Of a stretch of DNA of 23,924 nucleotides, positions 7,237 to 16,005 are shown one piece after another. Numbering within the stretch: position 1 is the first letter of the stretch; each line of letters begins with the position of its first letter. This stretch comes from JAYVJM01 sp043769275 (GTDB lineage: Bacteria; Pseudomonadota; Gammaproteobacteria; Pseudomonadales; UBA7239). Where the stretch lies: contig JAYVJM010000046.1 in assembly GCA_043769275.1 (NCBI GenBank), positions 1-23,924 of the forward strand. The letters run 5' to 3'. The notes beneath the pieces were generated by a model that saw only the letters and a program-made list of their open reading frames with translations, was not told the origin of the DNA and searched no databases. Both the position numbers and the translations under genes were made by a program.

Positions 7237-9788
7237 GCGGCCGCCCCATAACTTTGTAAATTAATCCCTTTGCTATGCAACCATTCCTTTGCCCACGCGC
7301 CACCATACTTGGCCTCGAGAACTTTAATGGCGGCAATAGAGTCTTTGTCTGAACTGCCAACAAATGCCAGAGCAAGAGGGCCAAGCGCAAGATCGTAGAG
7401 CCGCTTGCCGTTTTCGGAAACGTAGTAGTAATGGCGTTTTTGCACCGCTGTCGCAAGAATTTCTATCTGCCTGCTATTAAGGCCCATGCGCCGATAAAGT
7501 GCAGATGTGTCCTCATCGCGAGCATAGATATTGGGCAAGAAAATCTTTGTCGCTGTTGACTCGACAATAACATCAAGAATGCCGGAGTTCGCTGCATCAG
7601 ACAGGCTTTGCGTCGCCATTAGCACAAGACAATTTGCCTTGCGCAACACCTTTAACCACTCTTTAATTTTTGCTCGAAATACGGGATGCCCCAACATCAA
7701 CCAAGCCTCATCCAAAATAATGGCGGCGGGCTGACCTTTTAATGAGGACTCAATGCGGCGAAACAGGTACAGCAGCACGGGCAACGCATACTTGTCACCC
7801 AAATTCATTAACTCTTCAATTTCAAACACAGTGAAGTCAGTCAGCGCCAAGCCATCACTGTCTGCATCCAGCAGATGCCCCATGCTTCCATCCGCTGTGT
7901 ACACCCTTATCGCGTCACGGATTTTTTCATCCTGAATTGTTAAAGAAAACTCAGAGAGTGTTTTACCGCCCGTGGCGTGCATACTCAGAATCGCATGGCC
8001 AATTTCATTACGCTGGTTTGGGGTTGTAAGCAATCCATTCAGTGCCAGCATCGTGTCTATCCACTCACTCGCCCACGCACGATCACCCTTCGTCTGTAGA
8101 AATTGCAACGGGCAAAAGGCCAGCGCCTCGTCGTCTGCCGCAATAGTGAAATGCTTGCCGCCGCAAGCCTTCACGAGGGGATACATTGACATGCCCTTAT
8201 CAAAACAATAGAGAGACATGCCCTTGTAACGCCGCAGTTGTGCGGCAATCAGCGCGAGCTTTGTTGATTTTCCAGCTCCGGTTGGCCCGAATATAAATGT
8301 GTGCCCAAGATCACGCACATGCAGATTCAAGCGGAATGGGGTCGCTCCCTGCGCCACGCAATACATAAGCGGCGGCGACATAGGCGGATACATGGGACAC
8401 GGGGCTTCATTTTTTCCCGTCCAAGTTGTGCTGGTCGGCAGGAAATCAGCTAAGTTCATGGTGTTTATGAGCGGCCTACGCACGTTTTCTACGCCGTGAC
8501 CAGGCAAACTGCCCAGATACGCATCCATCGTATTGACTGTTTCAACGCGGGCGGTAAATCCCAGCGCATTAATAGCTTTTTCAATCTGCCGAGCAGCGGC
8601 ATCAAGAACACGGCGATCTTGATTCATGAGAACCACGACACTCGTGTAGTAACCTTGCGCCACCAGACCGCTATTAACTTCGGCAATGGCAGATTCAGCA
8701 TCCGCCACCATCGACATAGCATATTGATCAACGGATCCGCTGTTTGTATTGAATACTTGGTCGAAAAAACCGCGAACTTTTTGCTTCCACTTCTTGCGAA
8801 ACTTATCGAGATGCTCAACCGCTTCATGCGCATCCATGAAAATAAAACGACTCGACCAACGATACTGGCAGGTCAGCTCACCTAAGGCGGTCAAAATCCC
8901 TGGATAAGACTCCATCGGAAATCCGTCAATGGATACAATCTGTATAAACATTCGGCCAATTCTTGGCACAATGCCGCCCCATAGCTCTTTCCCGCCAATG
9001 AGGGCATCCAGATATATGGGGCTGTTCGGCAGTTGTACAGGATGATTAAGCCCCGTTACACAAAACTGTAACCAGCGCAAAAAATCGTCATGTGTAATTT
9101 GCACATCATCTTCTGTGCGCAACTGATTGCCATGTAAACGCTGCAGCGTTACGGCAGCCGACATGCGCGACTCAATGCCAATACACTCCCGCTTGAACGT
9201 CTCAATGAGACCCATAGTAACTTCGCGACTACTGCGAGCCTTGGAATCATCATCAAACATAAGTTCAACGAATTTTCTTTGTGCAAGCAGTGGTGGAAAC
9301 CACGTCACTGTCAACACAAAGTAACCTTCATACATCGTGCCCAGCCCCTCAAAAAGCCGCCGCCGTTCTTCATCTATCGCGGCGGTAACAGAGTCAGGAA
9401 AATGCGACAAGCCCGCCTCAGAGTAGACTGGCGACGAGCGCCTTACTGCATCGACATGAATCATCCAGCCGCTACCAAGACGCGCCAACGCTTGGTTAAT
9501 GCGAAACGATGTCATTTCGCGCTGCTCATGAGTATTGCTAGAACTGTCTTCGCCGTTATAAAGCCATGCGGCCATAAACGAGCCGTTTTTTCCGATAATC
9601 ACGCCGTCATCAACAACCGCTGCGTAATTGAGAAGATCTGCGAGAGCCGCTTCCCTTGATCGGTGTTTTTTGAGTTTACGCTCCGCGTGAACCGCTAGGA
9701 TGCGCGCATATAGAATCAAAAGCAGCACGATGCCAAAAGCGGCAATAATCGCTGTGATAGTAGAAATCAGTGCTGTTGTGCCAATCAT
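7233..9788 (-). CDS. trbE: TrbE / VirB4-like T4SS ATPase
   Basis: This is the largest protein of the cluster, 851 residues from the ATG at 9788. A hydrophobic N-terminal segment (about residues 5-30) precedes the VirB4 N-terminal domain. The C-terminal ATPase domain has a Walker A motif GPTGAGKS near residue 501 and a Walker B motif AIILDEAW near 688-695. The segment LVLMATQSLSDA, usual in VirB4/TrbE, follows. The protein powers pilus biogenesis and substrate transfer at the inner membrane. The frame is open to a GTG at 9812, but GGGAGG lies 8 bases before the 9788 ATG, while the GTG has no comparable site, so I prefer 9788. The end overlaps trbF by 4 bp. No truncation or frameshift is seen. 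Confidence 0.96.
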   Translation of the reverse strand: MIGTTALISTITAIIAAFGIVLLLILYARILAVHAERKLKKHRSREAALADLLNYAAVVDDGVIIGKNGSFMAAWLYNGEDSSSNTHEQREMTSFRINQALARLGSGWMIHVDAVRRSSPVYSEAGLSHFPDSVTAAIDEERRRLFEGLGTMYEGYFVLTVTWFPPLLAQRKFVELMFDDDSKARSSREVTMGLIETFKRECIGIESRMSAAVTLQRLHGNQLRTEDDVQITHDDFLRWLQFCVTGLNHPVQLPNSPIYLDALIGGKELWGGIVPRIGRMFIQIVSIDGFPMESYPGILTALGELTCQYRWSSRFIFMDAHEAVEHLDKFRKKWKQKVRGFFDQVFNTNSGSVDQYAMSMVADAESAIAEVNSGLVAQGYYTSVVVLMNQDRRVLDAAARQIEKAINALGFTARVETVNTMDAYLGSLPGHGVENVRRPLINTMNLADFLPTSTTWTGKNEAPCPMYPPMSPPLMYCVAQGATPFRLNLHVRDLGHTFIFGPTGAGKSTKLALIAAQLRRYKGMSLYCFDKGMSMYPLVKACGGKHFTIAADDEALAFCPLQFLQTKGDRAWASEWIDTMLALNGLLTTPNQRNEIGHAILSMHATGGKTLSEFSLTIQDEKIRDAIRVYTADGSMGHLLDADSDGLALTDFTVFEIEELMNLGDKYALPVLLYLFRRIESSLKGQPAAIILDEAWLMLGHPVFRAKIKEWLKVLRKANCLVLMATQSLSDAANSGILDVIVESTATKIFLPNIYARDEDTSALYRRMGLNSRQIEILATAVQKRHYYYVSENGKRLYDLALGPLALAFVGSSDKDSIAAIKVLEAKYGGAWAKEWLHSKGINLQSYGAAA

Positions 9789-9823
9789 TGGCATGCCCTC
9801 CCTTGCTGCCACACCAAAAGCAG

Positions 9824-10120
9824 CTAATAACTCCTGACATCAACGCGAAACGGTGTTGAGCGCGCAGGGTAATACCCATTATAAAGACGATGCCGCAAAT
9901 AGATAAACCGCATCTTTGGGTCAGCCTTCGCCATTAAACGCAATAGACTCACCAATACAAACCACACGGCGACACCAAGAACAGTCGCTATAAGCGACTG
10001 TGCAGCAAAAACCAGCGCGAAAGCCAACAGACCGGAAAACATCACAAGCTCACGATCCCCGCCCATAAATAAATTATCCATATTTCCCACCCTACGGATC
10101 GGAATTGTGCGCAAGGCCAT
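9824..10120 (-). CDS. trbD: TrbD / VirB3-like T4SS protein
   Basis: The 98-residue protein starts MALRTIPIRRVGN and continues NLFMGGDRELVMFSG, a strong TrbD signature, followed by two transmembrane segments (about residues 27-62). VirB3/TrbD is a small inner-membrane partner of the VirB4 ATPase and often is fused to it; here it is separate. The frame is open upstream to a GTG at 10159, inside trbC, but family proteins begin at the LRTIPIRR motif, so I use the ATG at 10120, two bases after the trbC stop. The ribosome site is weak, so translation may depend on coupling to trbC. Confidence 0.93.
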   Translation of the reverse strand: MALRTIPIRRVGNMDNLFMGGDRELVMFSGLLAFALVFAAQSLIATVLGVAVWFVLVSLLRLMAKADPKMRFIYLRHRLYNGYYPARSTPFRVDVRSY

Positions 10121-10122
10121 GA

Positions 10123-10590
10123 TTAGGATGCCGCAACATCGCGAGACGGCATCTGCCACAACCGCTTAGCGGATTCAACACCGTCAAAATTGCGTAAAAA
10201 CGGAGAGGTTGGCGCGCCCCGCTCACTTGACTGCGTAATTTCAGCACCGGCACCAAATACACCGGTTAACAGATTGTTTGAGCCAACAATCAGCGCAATC
10301 ACCAGCGCAAGAAAAATCAAACTACGGAAAAAGCTACCCAGCTCCCCACCGAAAACCAACACCCCACCGGCAACAACGATGCCAACAATCGACAAGGTAA
10401 ACGCTACAGGACCTGTGACAGAATCTCGGATTGCCGTTAGGCCGTCTTCGTAAGGGAGGCCACCACCGGCTCCCACTGTGGCAGAAAACGCGTGCTCTGG
10501 CATAAACAGCAGACAAACCAGAAGCGATATCCACGCCACCTGAAATGCGACACCATATTTACCCTCTATCAACGCATCTTTAAATTTCAT
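10123..10590 (-). CDS. trbC: TrbC / VirB2-like conjugative pilin
   Basis: This 155-residue protein has a long signal region (hydrophobic core ISLLVCLLF, then EHAFSA near residues 32-37) and two further hydrophobic helices at about 60-82 and 87-108. This is the VirB2/TrbC major pilin layout: a precursor processed to a small double-helix pilin. The motif FGGELGSFFR lies between the two helices, as is usual for TrbC. The C-terminal tail after residue 110 is hydrophilic; in TrbC relatives it is removed, sometimes with cyclisation, though this cannot be read from sequence. The ATG has AGGAGGT 6 bases upstream, overlapping the trbB stop. Confidence 0.92.
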   Translation of the reverse strand: MKFKDALIEGKYGVAFQVAWISLLVCLLFMPEHAFSATVGAGGGLPYEDGLTAIRDSVTGPVAFTLSIVGIVVAGGVLVFGGELGSFFRSLIFLALVIALIVGSNNLLTGVFGAGAEITQSSERGAPTSPFLRNFDGVESAKRLWQMPSRDVAAS

Positions 10591-10596
10591 TGATCT

Positions 10597-10603
10597 ACCT
10601 CCT
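10597..10603 (-). promoter_or_regulatory. Strong ribosome binding site of trbC overlapping the trbB stop
   Basis: The minus strand reads AGGAGGT here, 6 bases from the trbC ATG. It shares two bases with the trbB stop codon TAG (10604-10602). Such an overlap is consistent with high pilin translation and coupling to trbB. Confidence 0.8.
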
Positions 10604-11567
10604 AGTTTTTTTGCATCAGGTAGTGGCCATCTTCATACCCGTTAACCTCTAGCACCTCTTGCACTCGTCGACCTCTCTCTGAACGGGCAATATGAACAAC
10701 CACATGTACTGCCTCGCCAATCAAGTGCTCAATGGGTCTCGGCGAATCCGGATGCATGCTAATAAGCATAGCAAGCCTATCCAATCCTGCACGGGCGTTG
10801 TTCGCATGCAAAGTGGCGGCTCCGCCCTCATGACCCGTATTCCACGCCATCAGCAAATCTAGCGCTTCAGGCCCACGCACCTCGCCCACCAAAATACGAT
10901 CTGGCCGCATTCTCAAGGTGGTTTTAAGCAATTTTGTCATCGACACATCCACTGTGGTGTGGTACTGCACAAAGTTTTCTGCGGCGCACTGAATCTCGCC
11001 GGTATCTTCGATGATGACTATTCTTTCTGTTGGATTGTGAACAACCATTTCATGAATGACTGCGTTCACCAAAGTCGTTTTGCCTGAACCGGTACCGCCT
11101 ATCACCAACATATTCCGGTGTCCCGCAACCGCCCTTTTAATGGCTGCATACTGTGGCTCCGTCATCACTCCAGCCTTTAGGTACTCTTCTAGGGTAAAAA
11201 TAGATATCGCCTTCTTGCGAATCGAAAAAACCGCCTCTTTCACAACGGGCGCAATTTGACCGGCAAAACGCGAGCCGTCCAAGGGAAATTCACACTCCAA
11301 AATGGGTGACTCCCGTGTAATTTCTTTACCGTGATAACCTGCTATCGTCTTAACAATACCTTCAGCCTGCGCGCTACGCATAGTGCCAATACAGCGCATT
11401 TTTTCGCCCAATCGCTCTTGCCAAAGTTTGCCATCCGCGTTAAGTAAAAGCTCGACCGTTTTTGGATCTCGCAACGCGCCCATGAACACAGACCCCAGAT
11501 CGCGCTCTAGCTTAACCTTTGCCCGACCCTGCACCGTTGCGCCGCCGCCCTCCTCTTCTTGCTGCAT
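10602..11567 (-). CDS. trbB: TrbB / VirB11-like T4SS traffic ATPase
   Basis: From the ATG at 11567 the protein has 321 residues. It is a VirB11/PilT/GspE-type hexameric ATPase with all nucleotide-binding motifs: Walker A GGTGSGKT (157-164), Asp box VIIEDTGEIQ (184-193), Walker B-like ILVGEVRG (225-232), and His box TGHEGGAATLHANN (244-257). It drives pilus assembly and transfer from the cytoplasmic face. The frame is open upstream to 11681, but a perfect AGGAGG lies exactly 8 bases before the 11567 ATG and the extra residues do not look like the family, so the shorter start is chosen. It is the first gene of the visible operon. Confidence 0.95.
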   Translation of the reverse strand: MQQEEEGGGATVQGRAKVKLERDLGSVFMGALRDPKTVELLLNADGKLWQERLGEKMRCIGTMRSAQAEGIVKTIAGYHGKEITRESPILECEFPLDGSRFAGQIAPVVKEAVFSIRKKAISIFTLEEYLKAGVMTEPQYAAIKRAVAGHRNMLVIGGTGSGKTTLVNAVIHEMVVHNPTERIVIIEDTGEIQCAAENFVQYHTTVDVSMTKLLKTTLRMRPDRILVGEVRGPEALDLLMAWNTGHEGGAATLHANNARAGLDRLAMLISMHPDSPRPIEHLIGEAVHVVVHIARSERGRRVQEVLEVNGYEDGHYLMQKN

Positions 11568-11767
11568 GACACGAGCCTCCTGATTTTCGAAGCCTATCGA
11601 CGCATCCGATAAGCCGCACTGAAGCATGAACGCTGTTATTGACACTAGACCACGACCGTGACTCTGTCGATTCCTAGACACGGATCGGCATATTTCCAGC
11701 CTGCGCCATACAACGAAGTCGGGTATGCTTATCCCTTGCTTGATCCTTACATGAGCCCATCGCGACT
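11568..11767. other. Divergent intergenic region between the T4SS operon and prc
   Basis: This 200-bp stretch separates trbB (minus) from prc (plus), so it must hold the prc promoter and probably that of the trb operon. I see no tRNA and no convincing separate gene; the frame upstream of trbB is open but lacks family features. A small palindrome CACGACCGTG (around 11651-11660) and two related strings beginning ctagac (around 11645 and 11674) lie in the middle and could be an operator. A TATGCT string at 11724-11729 is a weak -10 candidate for prc without a good -35. All of this is tentative. Confidence 0.5.
11576..11581 (-). promoter_or_regulatory. Perfect Shine-Dalgarno that sets the trbB start
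   Basis: The minus strand has AGGAGG separated by 8 bases from the ATG at 11567. It is the best ribosome site near the head of the cluster and decides between that ATG and the longer open frame reaching 11681. Confidence 0.85.
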
Positions 11768-13948
11768 ATGAAGAAAGCCGACTTCCAACAGAAGAAAAAC
11801 GCCCCATCTTCTTTTATTCTCTACAGATGGCGCGAGGCAATACCAAGACCGTCGCTGCCTCTACTGACATCACTGCTGCTATCCATGATGCTCAGTTTTG
11901 CACAAGCGACTCCGCTGCAGACTTGGCCGCAAGACGACACACAAGCGAGACTGGCGCGTGATGTGGTTGACATCATGTCAACCAAAGCCTTTCGCAAACA
12001 AAAGCTCGATTCTGCTTTTTCCGGACAATTACTTGATCACTATCTAGCCGCGCTAGACCCAAACCGTCAGATTTTTTTTCAAAGCGACATTACCGAATTT
12101 AATTTGAACCGTAACCAGCTAAAGGACGAACTCAACAGTGGCAAGCTTTCCACCACTCACGCCATTTATCAGCGTTACAGAGAACGCTATGACGCACGTC
12201 TTCAGTGGGCACAAGAGCATGTCGAAGCCCTAGTAAAAAACAGCAAATTTACCGGCAACGAAGTCGTTGAAGTGGACCGAAAAAAAAGCCCGTGGCCCGC
12301 AAATGCCTCTGACGCGGACACGCTGTGGACACGCTATCTCCAAGATGCCATCCTCAGCCTACAACTCGCCGACAAACCTGCATCTGACATCGCATCCACA
12401 CTGAAGCGCCGCTTTCAAACCCAGCAGGCTCGATTAGAAAAACAGACGGCCATGGACAATTTCGAAATTTTCATGAATGCCTATACCGAGCTATACGACC
12501 CACACACCAACTATTTATCACCCAAAACCGCCAAAAACTTTGACATTCAGATGTCACTTTCATTAGAAGGAATAGGGGCGGTTCTCTCAAAGGACGACGA
12601 GCACACTAAAGTAATCAGCCTCGTACCCGCCGGCCCTGCGGCTAAAGCAGGTGATCTGTTAGCGGGCGACCGCATTATTGCCATTTCGCAAGGCAAAAAC
12701 GGTAAAGAATGGGAAGACATCGTCGGCTGGAGATTAGATGAGGCTGTGGAATTGATCCGCGGGGAGGCCAATACTTGGGTGCGTCTGCAAGTTAAGCGTG
12801 GGGACGACCACTTAAGGACCATCGCAATCAAGCGCGAAAAAGTGAAGCTAGAAGATCAGGCCGCCAGCAAAAAAATAATTGACGTGGCTGGATCAGAAAC
12901 AGACAAACTCTACAAGATTGGCATCATCACCATACCCAGCTTCTATCTCGACTTTGATGCGGCGCGCCGAGGAGATCCGGATGCCAAAAGCACCACACGC
13001 GACGTGCTGCGCCTACTCACCGAATTACGCACGCAAAATATTGACGGCATCGTGCTCGACTTACGCGGCAACGGCGGCGGATCACTGCAAGAGGCAACTC
13101 AACTCACTGATTTATTTATTGACAAAGGCCCTGTAGTGCAAATATTAAACACAAACAACCAAGTTGATCGCAGAAACCGCGCAATTAACCCGCCCTTTTA
13201 TAAAGGGCCACTGCTGGTGCTTGTCAATCACTTCAGCGCCTCTGCTTCAGAAATTTTCGCAGGTGCCCTTCAAGACTACAAACGCAGCTTAGTGGTGGGT
13301 GAGCAGACCTTTGGCAAAGGCACGGTACAGACCGTGATCCCATTATCTGAAGGAAAACTCAAGATTACCGAAGCCAAGTTTTACCGTGTATCGGGCGACA
13401 GCACGCAAAATCGCGGCGTTGTTCCAGACATTTCCTTCCCGCCGTCCGTTCCCTTCAAAGATGTAGGCGAATCCGCGCTGGAAAACGCTTTGCCGTGGGA
13501 CTCTATCGAGCCAGCCCCACACTATATTTACCCTGAATTTGCAAGCATCCTCCCAATCGTGCAAAAAAAACACGACGAACGCATGAAGCGCAGCGTGGAA
13601 TACACCGTGTCTTTGCTGCAAAATGATTTTTTGGAAGCGCAGAATAACCGCAAAGTGTTTCCATTAAATCGCGAGAAGAGATTGGCTCAGAAAAAACAAG
13701 ACGAAAACGCGCTTCTCCAATTAAGCAACACCGTGCGCGCCTATAAAGGCGAGCCCCCGTTGAAAACAGTAAAAGCCCTAGAAGACAGCCTGCGTAAAAA
13801 ACGCGACGACAAAAACCCAGCCGATGATTTTTTCTTGATGGAAAGCGGAAAAATTTTGGCCGACTATATTGTGCAGTCGGATAAAGCACAGCGCATTGCC
13901 AATCAAAAAACAACAGAACAACCGCTAACAGCCGTGACTAAACCGTAG
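11768..13948 (+). CDS. prc: Tail-specific protease Prc/CtpA (S41 family)
   Basis: The 726-residue protein has an N-terminal membrane or signal segment (about residues 30-47, ending AQA), a helical N-terminal domain, and a PDZ domain at about 260-345 (SLEGIGAVL, AGPAAKAGDLLAGDRI). The S41 protease core and a C-terminal extension typical of Prc follow. Catalytic residues are visible by comparison with E. coli Prc: Ser492 in FSASASEIF and Lys517 in TFGKGTVQ, with the same 25-residue spacing as Ser452/Lys477. The DLRGNGGGSL substrate-cleft motif is intact. Prc works in the periplasm, degrading misfolded or tagged proteins and, in E. coli, controlling peptidoglycan hydrolases. It stands alone, divergent from trbB and 88 bp before moxR. 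No clear ribosome site precedes the ATG, so the exact start is less sure than the identity. Confidence 0.95.
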   Translation: MKKADFQQKKNAPSSFILYRWREAIPRPSLPLLTSLLLSMMLSFAQATPLQTWPQDDTQARLARDVVDIMSTKAFRKQKLDSAFSGQLLDHYLAALDPNRQIFFQSDITEFNLNRNQLKDELNSGKLSTTHAIYQRYRERYDARLQWAQEHVEALVKNSKFTGNEVVEVDRKKSPWPANASDADTLWTRYLQDAILSLQLADKPASDIASTLKRRFQTQQARLEKQTAMDNFEIFMNAYTELYDPHTNYLSPKTAKNFDIQMSLSLEGIGAVLSKDDEHTKVISLVPAGPAAKAGDLLAGDRIIAISQGKNGKEWEDIVGWRLDEAVELIRGEANTWVRLQVKRGDDHLRTIAIKREKVKLEDQAASKKIIDVAGSETDKLYKIGIITIPSFYLDFDAARRGDPDAKSTTRDVLRLLTELRTQNIDGIVLDLRGNGGGSLQEATQLTDLFIDKGPVVQILNTNNQVDRRNRAINPPFYKGPLLVLVNHFSASASEIFAGALQDYKRSLVVGEQTFGKGTVQTVIPLSEGKLKITEAKFYRVSGDSTQNRGVVPDISFPPSVPFKDVGESALENALPWDSIEPAPHYIYPEFASILPIVQKKHDERMKRSVEYTVSLLQNDFLEAQNNRKVFPLNREKRLAQKKQDENALLQLSNTVRAYKGEPPLKTVKALEDSLRKKRDDKNPADDFFLMESGKILADYIVQSDKAQRIANQKTTEQPLTAVTKP

Positions 13949-14036
13949 AAGTATTGTAGAACTGCGCGCCCACGCCCCGCCAAGTAACGGGCGATGCTGT
14001 CTTTATCATCACGTTTTTTGAAACAGGTGGCTATTT

Positions 14037-14999
14037 ATGACGATGCAATCCGCTTTTCTCGAACGCAAGCACTGGCTGGAAACCCGAATTTTGGGTCAAG
14101 CACATTTAGTGGAGCGTCTGCTTATTGCCCTTCTTGCTGACGGGCACTTGCTGGTAGAGGGCGCTCCTGGGCTTGCAAAAACCAAGGCCATACGCGCCCT
14201 GTCAGACGTGCTGTCTGGCACGTTCCAGCGCATTCAGTTCACGCCAGACCTACTCCCTTCCGACATCACCGGCAGTGACATTTATCGCCACGAACAAGCA
14301 CGTTTCGAGTTTCGCGCAGGGCCAATTTTTCATAACCTAGTATTAGCCGATGAAATCAACCGTGCGCCAGCTAAAGTACAGGCCGCGCTATTAGAGGCCA
14401 TGTCTGAGCGTCAAGTCAGCGTCGGCAATGAAACGTATCCCTTGCCGCCGATCTTTTTGGTGATGGCAACACAAAACCCTATCGAGCAGGAAGGCACTTA
14501 CCCGTTACCGGAAGCACAGCTTGATCGTTTTTTAATGCATGTGAAAGTCGGCTACCCCGATGCCAACATCGAGAAAGCTATTCTCAAATTAGCCCGCAAC
14601 GAAGCGCAAGTCGGCTGGCACAATGAAAAGCCCATTCCGCTAAGCGAGGCCGATTTACTCACGGCGCGCGAGCAAGTGCTGGCCATTCACATGGCCGATA
14701 GCGTTGAGGAGTACCTTGTGCAACTGGTGATGGCCACACGACACCCAGGTCGTTACGACGAGAAGTTGAGCCGCCTAATTGAGTACGGGGCCAGCCCGCG
14801 CGCCACCATTGCACTGGATCGCTGCGCCAGAGCGCGTGCGTGGTTGGCAGGAAGGGACTTTGTCTCGCCTGACGACATCATAGCAATCGCTCCCGACGTA
14901 TTGCGTCATCGCATCATCACCAGCTTTGAAGCAGAGGCCGAAGGCCACAATGCCGATAGCTTGATCGCCCGCTTATTGGAACTGGTGCCCGTCGTCTGA
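14037..14999 (+). CDS. MoxR-family AAA+ ATPase
   Basis: This 320-residue protein has the MoxR AAA+ core: Walker A GAPGLAKT (42-49), Walker B LVLADEINRA (101-110), sensor-like segment VMATQNPIEQEGTYPLPEAQLDRF, and the C-terminal lid domain. MoxR ATPases act as chaperone-like partners of von Willebrand factor A proteins encoded beside them. The ATG has AGGTGG 6 bases upstream. The gene heads a tightly packed series with DUF58, DUF4381, BatA, BatB and BatD genes, its stop lying 10 bases before the DUF58 ATG. The layout indicates a membrane-linked complex of ATPase and VWA proteins, whose exact substrate is not established. Confidence 0.95.
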   Translation: MTMQSAFLERKHWLETRILGQAHLVERLLIALLADGHLLVEGAPGLAKTKAIRALSDVLSGTFQRIQFTPDLLPSDITGSDIYRHEQARFEFRAGPIFHNLVLADEINRAPAKVQAALLEAMSERQVSVGNETYPLPPIFLVMATQNPIEQEGTYPLPEAQLDRFLMHVKVGYPDANIEKAILKLARNEAQVGWHNEKPIPLSEADLLTAREQVLAIHMADSVEEYLVQLVMATRHPGRYDEKLSRLIEYGASPRATIALDRCARARAWLAGRDFVSPDDIIAIAPDVLRHRIITSFEAEAEGHNADSLIARLLELVPVV

Positions 15000-15009
15000 G
15001 GTGTCTGCC

Positions 15010-16005
15010 ATGCAACGCATCCATCGCACCACACTAGGGAATAACAGCTTCGAACAGCTAGAGCCGTGCGGCGCAAAGATTGAATTGCCCGACCTCTTGC
15101 GGTGGTCTTTGACGGCGGCCTACGTCCCATTGGAAAATCGCCGCAGCTCAACAATGGCGGGCGGTCGCCGCTCTACATTGCGCGGTCGCGGGATTGATTT
15201 TGACGAAGTACGCCCTTATCAAGCAGGGGACGATGTACGCGCCATTGATTGGCGCGTGACCGCGCGCGCAGACCAGCCCCACACCAAAGTATTCCGTGAA
15301 GAAAAAGAACGCCCTGTTTTACTGCTGATCGACCTGCGTAGCCACTTGTTTTTCGGATCGCGCAGAACGTTCAAATCTGTCTTGGTCGCGCATACCGCCG
15401 CCCTGCTGTCGTGGGCGGCACTGAATGCCGGCGACCGTATCGGTGCATTGATTATGGCTGACGACGGCCTAACTGAGATCAAACCTCGCCGCAACCGACA
15501 TGCGCTGTTACACATTTTTCGCAAAATCGTGACCATACAAAACACGCCTAAACATCAATTACGCAACACCGGCACTGAGCCGCCACCCCGCCTACTCGAT
15601 GCCTTGCGTCAGTTGCGTGTGGTGGTGCGCCCAGGCTCTTGCCTGATACTCATCAGCGACTTTAGCGACTGGGATACAGGATGCGCGCAGGCAATGTATC
15701 CCATCGTGCGCCATAGTCAGTGTTTCGCACTGCAAGTGTGCGACGCGCTGGACAACACCTTGCCCGATATAGGCTCCATTACGCTGCGCTTTGGCATCCA
15801 AATACTGGCACTGGATACCGCCGAACGCGGCCTCATCTCGCGCTTTGAGCAACAACAAAACCAACACCAAGCACAATTGTACGCAGACTGGAAACACCTC
15901 AACTGCGCACATCTCCAACTGGATACAGGTGCCGATATGCTGCCCGCTGTACGCGCATTTTTTGGCGGGCGAACTCAAAGCAAGGAATTATCCCGTGCCG
16001 TCTAA
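15010..16005 (+). CDS. DUF58 domain protein of the MoxR/Bat locus
   Basis: The 331-residue protein carries the DUF58 signature GIDFDEVRPYQAGDDVRAID, followed by WRVTAR, near residues 60-85. The following region is VWA-like (PVLLLIDLRSHLFFG, later CLILISDFSDWD). The first Asp-containing strand reads DLRSH rather than DxSxS, as is common in DUF58 proteins, so metal binding is doubtful. The family is regularly encoded between MoxR and Bat genes, and its molecular role is poorly known. An in-frame GTG at 15001 exists, but TGAGGTG just before position 15004 is well placed for the ATG at 15010. The end overlaps the next gene by 11 bp. Confidence 0.92.
   Translation: MQRIHRTTLGNNSFEQLEPCGAKIELPDLLRWSLTAAYVPLENRRSSTMAGGRRSTLRGRGIDFDEVRPYQAGDDVRAIDWRVTARADQPHTKVFREEKERPVLLLIDLRSHLFFGSRRTFKSVLVAHTAALLSWAALNAGDRIGALIMADDGLTEIKPRRNRHALLHIFRKIVTIQNTPKHQLRNTGTEPPPRLLDALRQLRVVVRPGSCLILISDFSDWDTGCAQAMYPIVRHSQCFALQVCDALDNTLPDIGSITLRFGIQILALDTAERGLISRFEQQQNQHQAQLYADWKHLNCAHLQLDTGADMLPAVRAFFGGRTQSKELSRAV

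Noticed and set aside
11568..11681. N-terminal extension of TrbB
   Set aside because: The perfect AGGAGG 8 bases before the ATG at 11567 explains the start, and the extra residues do not resemble the family.
13973..13993. Possible terminator hairpin after prc
   Set aside because: The stem is only 5 bp (CGCCC/GGGCG) with an 11-base loop and no T-run directly after it.
15791..15994. N-terminal extension of the DUF4381 gene
   Set aside because: This part overlaps the DUF58 gene in another frame and lacks family features; the GTG at 15995 has a good ribosome site.
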